NCBI RefSeq assembly: GCF_965221685.1
Contig: NZ_OZ244907.1
DNA: 64,000 bases
Strand: one strand, 5' to 3'
Origin: Palauibacter sp022826685
GTDB lineage: Bacteria; Gemmatimonadota; Gemmatimonadetes; Palauibacterales; Palauibacteraceae
How positions within the stretch are numbered: the stretch's first letter is position 1; each line of letters begins with the position of its first letter. A program made the position numbers and the translations under genes. Shown one piece after another: positions 59,101-64,000 of the stretch. A model generated the notes under the pieces. That model searched no databases and had not been told where the DNA came from. It was given only the letters and a program-made list of their open reading frames with translations.

Positions 59101-60944
59101 GCGGATACGTCCTCGGCGCCCGTTCCGCTCAACTCGTAGTCGAGGGTGCCGCAATGCTCCGCAGTCACGCCCACCTTCAAGACGACCCTCTTGTTCTCCG
59201 GCACCGTAAAGTCGCCGTTTTCCACGGTGATCTTGCATACCGGCGGCACCACCTTGATCGTCACGCTGTCGGAGTCCGTCGCACCGTCGTTGTCCTTGAC
59301 CTCCAAAGTGAACGTGTACCACTTCGTTACGCCCTCGGTCGGTGCCGTAAAGTGAGGCGTTGAGGTGTCTTCGTCCGTTAACGCCACCGGACCCTTCCAT
59401 TCCCATTCGTCGATCGTCCCGTCGGAGTCGCTGCTTTTCGTTCCGTCCAGGTCCACTCGCTCGCCCTCGTCCACCGTCTGGTCGTCTCCGGCATCGGCGT
59501 CGGGCGGGTCGTTGGGCTTGTTGACCTTGACCTGAAAGCTCTGACTCGCTGAGAGGCCGTCCGGATCCTCCGCCGTTACGGTCACCGTCGCGCTGCCCTC
59601 GGCCTTGCCGGTGTACGTCACCTCGCTGCCGGAAACGCTGACCTTCAGCACCGTGGCATCCGACGACTTGGCCGTGTACGTCAGCACGTCGCCATCGGGA
59701 TCGCTGAAGTACTCCGAGGCGTCAACAGTCTTGGTTTTGCCCACGTCAACCGAGTTGGGCGGCATGGTTTCTCCCGCCGGCGGCCGGTTCGGCTGCTTGA
59801 CGAGGACGCTCACATCGACGCTGGCCATCGCTCCGCATTCGTCGTGGACCGTCACTTCCAGGTCGTACAGATCCGCAGCCAGGGCGACCGCCGCCGTGAT
59901 CTCCGCCGTCAGCGAGTTGATCGAGAACTTGTTCTTGTCCGCACCACCCAGCTCGTAGTACGGGATGCCGTCCGTCGTATTGGCGGATACCGTGCCGATC
60001 ACGGTTCCGGCCTTCACCGGGATGAACTTTCCCTTCTCCTCCTTGAGCGTCAGCATGAACACCCTCGGGTCGGGCGGCGAGAAATCCACGCTGCATTCGA
60101 TGAACGCGGACTGCGCGCCCCCGAAGTTGATGCCGCCGCTCGCGCCGCTCACCCCGCCGGGCGGACCCACCGAGACGAGGAACGTCTCCACGGGCTCCGC
60201 ATTGTCGTCCTGAAGCGTCCGCACCGCGACAGGCTTCGTCGTCTCGCCCGGCTGGAACGAGACGACCTCATCCGCCGCCACGTAGTCCCGTCCGGCCACC
60301 GCCGTCCCGTCGCTCGTCCACCAGCGAATCGACACTCGATTCGCCACCGGGGTGGACATCGTGACCGCCGAACTCCACACAGACCCCTCGCCGATCGTGT
60401 CCGACACCGCCGCGAGCGCGATCGTCACCGTCCCCTCGTCGGCGATCATGGCCGTCGCCGCCGTCCCGTCCACGACCACCGTGCCGGGACCGGTCGCGCC
60501 GGTGAGCGCGAGCACCACGGTCTCGCCCTTGTCCAGGATCCCGTCATCGAGCGCCTCGAGCGCGATCCGGGCAGTGTTTTCGCCCTTCGCCACCGTCGCC
60601 TCACCGGACAACGCCTTATAGTCCTCGCCGGACACGGCCGTGCCGGAGACGGAGTACTTGACCTTCACGGCCCCGTCGGCGGTGCTGCCCTCCACCGACA
60701 CCTCGAAATGGCCGGTCGCGCCCTCGGCCACCGTGCCTCCGGGCGGCGCGGAGAGCGACACCCTGAGCGTGTCGGACGCCGCCGGGGCGTGGGGTCCGGC
60801 CGCCTTTGCGGAGCCGGCACCCACCGCCAGAGCGAACGAGGCGGCCAGAATCGGGAGGATCCGGGCAATCGCGCCCGGCCGTGCTGAGTTGCGTGTGATT
60901 GGGATACGAGTATGGGCAGGACGGAGAGGTCCGAAAAAAGTCAT
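56112..60944 (-). CDS. giant adhesin, N-terminal part ending at an in-frame amber codon
   Basis: A 1,610-residue export-ready protein. Signal peptide ARILPILAASFALAVGAGSAKA after a charged leader. Two Calx-beta domains come first (VAEGATGHFEVSVEGSTADG, SGEDYKALSGEATVAKGENT; TIGEGSVWSSAVTMSTPVAN), then a cadherin-like domain (GTVIGTVSANTTDGIPYYEL). A PKD-like domain follows (DADAGDDQTVDEGERVDLDG, TFTLEVKDNDGATDSDSVTI). The rest is a series of Ig-like repeats of about 80-95 residues with the pattern FSDPDGDxLTY and SATVTVTAxDP, interspersed with cadherin-like units containing single CG(T/S)L cysteines. It ends VTVTADDGHGGTAD before TAG; the codons after the stop (EFGVTVKPENAAPV) continue the same repeat. 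CAG (Gln) to TAG is the likely change. Confidence 0.88.
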   Translation of the reverse strand: MTFFGPLRPAHTRIPITRNSARPGAIARILPILAASFALAVGAGSAKAAGPHAPAASDTLRVSLSAPPGGTVAEGATGHFEVSVEGSTADGAVKVKYSVSGTAVSGEDYKALSGEATVAKGENTARIALEALDDGILDKGETVVLALTGATGPGTVVVDGTAATAMIADEGTVTIALAAVSDTIGEGSVWSSAVTMSTPVANRVSIRWWTSDGTAVAGRDYVAADEVVSFQPGETTKPVAVRTLQDDNAEPVETFLVSVGPPGGVSGASGGINFGGAQSAFIECSVDFSPPDPRVFMLTLKEEKGKFIPVKAGTVIGTVSANTTDGIPYYELGGADKNKFSINSLTAEITAAVALAADLYDLEVTVHDECGAMASVDVSVLVKQPNRPPAGETMPPNSVDVGKTKTVDASEYFSDPDGDVLTYTAKSSDATVLKVSVSGSEVTYTGKAEGSATVTVTAEDPDGLSASQSFQVKVNKPNDPPDADAGDDQTVDEGERVDLDGTKSSDSDGTIDEWEWKGPVALTDEDTSTPHFTAPTEGVTKWYTFTLEVKDNDGATDSDSVTIKVVPPVCKITVENGDFTVPENKRVVLKVGVTAEHCGTLDYELSGTGAEDVSAAAVSSRDPNAEITGNFDYEHRELYDLTLTVRERNGSASGAGSVDIEVTNVNEQPTVDNEITDQTLYVGERPNEEVIELLDVFSDPDGDPLTYTAKSSNTAVATATVNGSTLTVTAKGKGEATVTVTAKDPGDLTAVDAFDVEVPNRVPEVENAIPDQRLYVGDPPNKADIELSEVFGDPDGDKLGYTAKSSDPTVATATVSGASLTVEATGKGLARVTVTADDRMGGITEDVFEVRVPNRKPKPKGTIPDDAIDVGESRSVDVLSKFEDPDGDDLDFSAVSSNKTVLGVSMSGSKVTYEGLKEGSATVTVTAEDNGGLTATQQFDVEVDEPTRPCTIKFSDAALSVAENARVGTAMNRDVSVTASDCGTLRYALKGTGSDDFSVAAAGANDDDAKIKVAKRLNHEARDSYSLKLTVSSGSVSDTRDVDISVIDVNEAPQPVRTIRAQTVWVGDPVSVDVTGYFTDEDAGDRLTFTSKSSATGRLTVNAKGSPVTLTGVAAGSATVTVTARDRGNLTAAQTFSVTVLPKTTECGITVSKGALSVPEDARKGDGVDGEVGVTATAACGTLSYGLSGTGSENFTVAAAGSGDDAAKLRVAGTLDHETTASYALKLTVSSGTVSAEGDVGITVTDVNEAPVIDSAIPAQSVVTGKSESVVVSSRFSDPDGDVLTYLASSSNRNVATVSLDGGTVVVRGVAKGSAEVTVTARDPGRLEISQKFSVTVTDPPPTNGAPKIESAIPAQEVVAGESVTVVVSSHFSDPDNDPLTYLAESLNETVATVSVSDDKVVVRGVAQGRVEVKVTARDPHAEEISQRFSVTVKPANAAPVAASEIPAMTVAAGESKTVDVSAHFRDPDDDELEYEASSSNEAAATVGVEGSELKVTGVLRGESRVTVTARDPDGAKASQSFLVTVPNEAPEPAGTIPALTLSKGDTGSVRVSAHFSDAESDALTYRASSSNGGVLSVTVTGEHVSYEALKVGTSRVTVTADDGHGGTAD

Positions 60945-61179
60945 TGCGCAGGGGTGCCCCTTTCACGGGGAGGTGACGGGAGGGAGTCGTGGCCCGAAGC
61001 GGCCGAAGAGACGGCGCAGCAAGGTATCGGGAAACGCTGCGAACGCAAAGGGGGGCATCGCCGAGGGCACCCCGGCGGTGCGAACGAGTCGGCGGTTGTG
61101 TACGCGCGCTCTTTACTAGGGCACCGGACCGAGGGTCGATCCGGACCGGCAAGCAGCGTGGAGAAAAAGACTTACGCGT

Positions 61180-64000
61180 TCAGGGCCGGATTATCCGCAC
61201 CACCTTGCCGTCCCGGTCGACGACCACCAAAGGTACCTTGATCACGTCGTCGACGAACACCTCCGCGTCTCCACTTTCCACCTCGAAGTCCCCTAGGGCA
61301 TCCCCCTGCGCAGCCATCGGCAGCGTGTACGTATCCGCCTTGCTCACGTCCACCTCGTACCCGAGATCCGCCAGCGCCTGAATGGTGATCGCGGTCAGCA
61401 AGGAGCCGCCGCCGGGCGCCATGATGTCGCCGGGAATGACGCGCTTCCGCCAATGGATGTTCAACACGGGTATCCTGTCCTCGAGCGGCACTTTGCCGCC
61501 GGCGTACGCCTCGCCTCCGGCGGCGTTGAACGCTGCCACCGCCAACGGTCCCGCGAAGTGTCCGTCCCCGTCCCCGTGCCGAAAGAGTTCCCTCCACGAC
61601 TTGGGACTTGAACCCCATCTCCAATACCCAAACCCCAGCACATGCCCGATCTCGTGCATCGCGCTTCGATAAAGATCCTCAACCTCGGCATGGGGACCAC
61701 GAACATACCACAGGGTGAACCAGCTTTCGCCGAGGAAGGCTTGCCCGGACGCCTCCCGCACACCGCAGGTTGTCGCGGTTGCCACGTTTCCGCCCTGCCG
61801 TGCGACGAACCTCATGCGGATCAATAGGTCGTCAATGACACCCACCAGCCGGAGGTTGGGAGACTCCCCGTAACAGTAATCGGACATCAACCCTTGGACC
61901 GGCACGTCCGGCAGGTCGCCCGTCACCGCCTCCATCCAGCGGTCCGCCGCCCGCCGGACCGCTGCTTCCTCCTCCGCCGTGAACCCCGGATCGAAGTACA
62001 GTTCGATGTTGAACGCGTCTGGGTCCGGTGCCGGGACCACCCAAGTCTGGAAGCGATGGGTCGCCCGCAACCCTCCGGGATCGTTCGCCGTCACCTCGAT
62101 CTCGGTCGTGTCCACCGACATCGGATCCAGCCAGAGCACCCCGTCCTCGATCCGCGCGGCCACCACCCCGGACTTGGCCGTCTCCACGGCGTAGGCCAGC
62201 GAGTCGCCATCGGGATCGTCGAAGTAGTCATGTAGCACCAAATCGGCCGACGGACCCCCGGCCTGAAGCCGGTGCGCGGGAATCGTCGACCCCGCCAACG
62301 GGCTCCGGTTGTCGGACTCCGCGAACAGCACCAACTCCTCGCCGCGAGCCAGCGCCAGACCCTCATAGCCCTCGGGCGCCACCGCCGACAACGGTTCAAA
62401 CCCGACATGCACGGCGCCTCCGTCCGCGCTCGCGGACACCTCGAACACGGTGCTGACCGTGTCGCCGGGCAGCAACGAAACGACCTCGCGAGAGATCGTC
62501 CCGCGTTGGACCGACAACGGAACGGTGAACGCGAACGGTGCCCCGGTGGCCAAATTCACCACCACCCGCGCCGGACTGGGCGCCAGCCGGTCGGCGGCAT
62601 CCACCCGCACGAACTCCGGCCGGATGGAAAAGGGCGCACCCGGGTTGCTGTGGAGCGTGACCCACTCCAGCTCCGACAGGCCCGCGAACAAGCCCGGGGG
62701 CAGCTCCGCAAGCTGGTTGTACTCAAGGCCGAGTTCGGCGAGCCTCGGCGTCCCGGCAAAAATGTCGGGGGGCAGTTCGGCAAGATCGTTACGCTGCAAG
62801 GCCAGCCTGAACAGGTTGGGGAGTCCTTCGAAGACGTCCGGCGGCAACATTTTCATCCGATTTTCCTTAAGAAACAGCCGCTGAAGCATCGGCGTTTCCA
62901 ACAGGAGTCCGGGCGGCAACCCCGTCAATTCGTTCCTCTCAAGATCCAAACGATGGATATTCGGGACCTCCGAAAACAGATCCGCCGCTAGCTCGGTCAG
63001 CCGGTTGTCCCCGACCCTAAGGTCGGCCAAGCGCGACAGGCCGGAGAATATGCCCTCCGGCAGTGAGGTCAGCTCGTTCCCCCGTATCGTCAATAGCTCG
63101 ATGTTCGAAAGCCCGTCGAAGACATCCTCCGGCAGCTCCGTCAGACCATTGTGCGAGAGATGCAGGTTCTTCAGGCTCGACAGCCCCTCGAAGATGTCCG
63201 ACGGAAGCTGTGTCAACTCGTTCGACCCCAAGTCCAGAGTCCTTAGCCGCGACAGGCCCCCGAAGATGTCCGGGGTCAACACAGACAGTCGATTGTCACC
63301 GAGGTCCAAGATTTGCAGTTGACCCAGGTGGGCCAGCAAACGGGGCGGTAGTTCCACCAATTGGTTGTCATCGAGATACAACGACCGCAACCGGGACAGT
63401 CCGTCAAAAACGCCCGCCGGGAGCTCGGCCAACTCGTTCTCATGCAGGTACAGAACCTCCAGCGCCACAAGCCCGGCGAAGTCGCCGCTCGCAAGCCGCG
63501 TGATGCCCTTCCGATGCAGTTGAAGAAGATCGATTCTTCCGAGCGCCGCCTCGGTCACCTCCGCGCAACCCGAGACTTGCACGTGATGGAATTGAACGAG
63601 GCGATCTACGATCACCGCACTCACCGCCGGCGTCCGGTTGCATATGCCCTCGTCCGACACCGCCGTCGCGTCGAACCCCGCTTCGAGTCCCCCCGCCGTC
63701 ACTACCATCCGCTGAGCGCCGGACTCCGGCCCCAGCGTCCAAACCGCCGCCGCCAGCCCGAGGCTGTCGGTCACCGTCACGCCCGGATCCGCCCGGCCCC
63801 CCCCGGCCTCGGGCTCGAATCGCACCGATGCTCCCCGAATCAGCCGTTCGGCTTCGTCCGTGACGCGGACCGTGACGGAATCCGGCAATGCGTGACCAAC
63901 CACGGCCCACTGATCCTCCCCGGAGAGTATCTCGACCGACGCCACCGCCTCGTCGGGGTGCAGCGCCGTGGCGGTGATCTCGACGCTGGCATCGTCGGCC
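61180..64000 (-). CDS. leucine-rich-repeat / leishmanolysin-like zinc metalloprotease fusion (5' end outside window)
   Basis: The frame is open through 64000, so the N-terminus and any signal peptide lie to the right of the window. Order in the visible 940 residues: an Ig-like (Big_1 type) domain (DSVTVRVTDEAERLIRGASV), a cysteine-bearing cap (GICNRTPAVSAVIVDRLVQF), about eleven 24-residue leucine-rich repeats (LEVLYLHENELAELPAGVFD and similar), an Ig-like domain (YFDDPDGDSLAYAVETAKSG), then a metalloprotease. Its zinc motif is SAMHEIGHVLGFGYW (HExxH), followed by HFAGPLAVAAFNAAGG, a probable third ligand in LNIHWRK, and a Met-turn-like GDIMAPG before TAITIQALADLGYEVD. This pattern matches leishmanolysin (M8)-type bacterial proteases. 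Upstream of and parallel to the adhesin; the 235-base gap between them shows no gene. Confidence 0.88.
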   Translation of the reverse strand, partial: ADDASVEITATALHPDEAVASVEILSGEDQWAVVGHALPDSVTVRVTDEAERLIRGASVRFEPEAGGGRADPGVTVTDSLGLAAAVWTLGPESGAQRMVVTAGGLEAGFDATAVSDEGICNRTPAVSAVIVDRLVQFHHVQVSGCAEVTEAALGRIDLLQLHRKGITRLASGDFAGLVALEVLYLHENELAELPAGVFDGLSRLRSLYLDDNQLVELPPRLLAHLGQLQILDLGDNRLSVLTPDIFGGLSRLRTLDLGSNELTQLPSDIFEGLSSLKNLHLSHNGLTELPEDVFDGLSNIELLTIRGNELTSLPEGIFSGLSRLADLRVGDNRLTELAADLFSEVPNIHRLDLERNELTGLPPGLLLETPMLQRLFLKENRMKMLPPDVFEGLPNLFRLALQRNDLAELPPDIFAGTPRLAELGLEYNQLAELPPGLFAGLSELEWVTLHSNPGAPFSIRPEFVRVDAADRLAPSPARVVVNLATGAPFAFTVPLSVQRGTISREVVSLLPGDTVSTVFEVSASADGGAVHVGFEPLSAVAPEGYEGLALARGEELVLFAESDNRSPLAGSTIPAHRLQAGGPSADLVLHDYFDDPDGDSLAYAVETAKSGVVAARIEDGVLWLDPMSVDTTEIEVTANDPGGLRATHRFQTWVVPAPDPDAFNIELYFDPGFTAEEEAAVRRAADRWMEAVTGDLPDVPVQGLMSDYCYGESPNLRLVGVIDDLLIRMRFVARQGGNVATATTCGVREASGQAFLGESWFTLWYVRGPHAEVEDLYRSAMHEIGHVLGFGYWRWGSSPKSWRELFRHGDGDGHFAGPLAVAAFNAAGGEAYAGGKVPLEDRIPVLNIHWRKRVIPGDIMAPGGGSLLTAITIQALADLGYEVDVSKADTYTLPMAAQGDALGDFEVESGDAEVFVDDVIKVPLVVVDRDGKVVRIIRP

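Noticed and set aside
49683..60944. Long plus-strand open frames (51672-54197, 56001-59363, 54429-55955) opposite the adhesin
   Set aside because: GC-rich, repeat-derived antisense frames rich in Arg, His and Val with no domain; the minus strand carries clear modular beta domains, signal peptide and barrel.
1..64000. Genetic-code change with TAG or TGA read as sense
   Set aside because: Several in-frame stops are present, but TAG and TGA also end many intact, full-length genes here (pncA, pncB, cupin, queC, ligA and others), so mutation or sequence error is simpler.

Overview
This is a GC-rich (about two-thirds G+C by eye) bacterial chromosome segment. The gene content is a Gram-negative, protein-scavenging heterotroph: two TonB-dependent receptors, two secreted S9 peptidases, a secreted BNR/VPS10-type propeller protein, a DUF885 hydrolase, amidohydrolases, small outer-membrane barrels, a DUF5916 gene and an autotransporter-type adhesin. 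This mix, together with a permease-prefix-like domain, fits Gemmatimonadota, possibly a marine or host-associated lineage. No rRNA or universal single-copy marker is present, so that placement is inference.

Layout. (1) 1-13.7 kb is a partly decayed stretch: an IS110 transposase tail, a membrane protein with a doubtful start, an intact TonB receptor and BCCT transporter, an LysM lytic transglycosylase, a histidine kinase/response regulator pair, then a membrane-protein pseudogene with an in-frame TGA, a second frameshifted copy of the BCCT 3' end, and a 5'-truncated glycosidase-like gene. (2) 13.7-19.6 kb holds two VapBC-type toxin-antitoxin pairs with palindromic upstream sites, flanking an S9 peptidase, and a doubly broken DUF5916 gene. 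(3) 19.7-42.7 kb is intact housekeeping and secretome: aldolase-dehydrogenase fusion, serine hydrolase, amidohydrolase, tRNA-Arg, TonB receptor, DUF885 protein, YqeG-like phosphatase plus family-5 uracil-DNA glycosylase, S9 peptidase plus BNR/VPS10 protein, ligA-polX, and a GntR-type regulator. (4) 42.8-43.9 kb is a tRNA cluster (Gln-CTG, Ser-GCT, Ser-GGA, Ser-CGA). Two of its serine tRNAs are followed by tandem arrays made of copies of their own 3' ends, each split in the T-loop position by a 44-52 bp two-hairpin palindromic element. This is the most unusual structure in the window. (5) 44.3-49.0 kb carries queC and NAD salvage genes (pncA-pncB) followed by an amidohydrolase and a cupin. (6) 49.1-64 kb: a truncated gamma-glutamyltransferase abuts a giant adhesin locus (3,754 codons in one frame, split by a single amber codon) and a leucine-rich-repeat/zinc-metalloprotease fusion that runs off the right edge.

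Functionally, the secreted peptidases, DUF885 protein and TonB receptors suggest breakdown and uptake of extracellular peptides, sensed in part by the two-component system. The adhesin and LRR-metalloprotease suggest contact with another cell surface or matrix. TAG is used as a normal terminator by many genes here (pncA, pncB, the cupin, the GntR gene, the first S9 peptidase), so the in-frame TAG codons are better read as nonsense mutations or sequence errors than as recoding.
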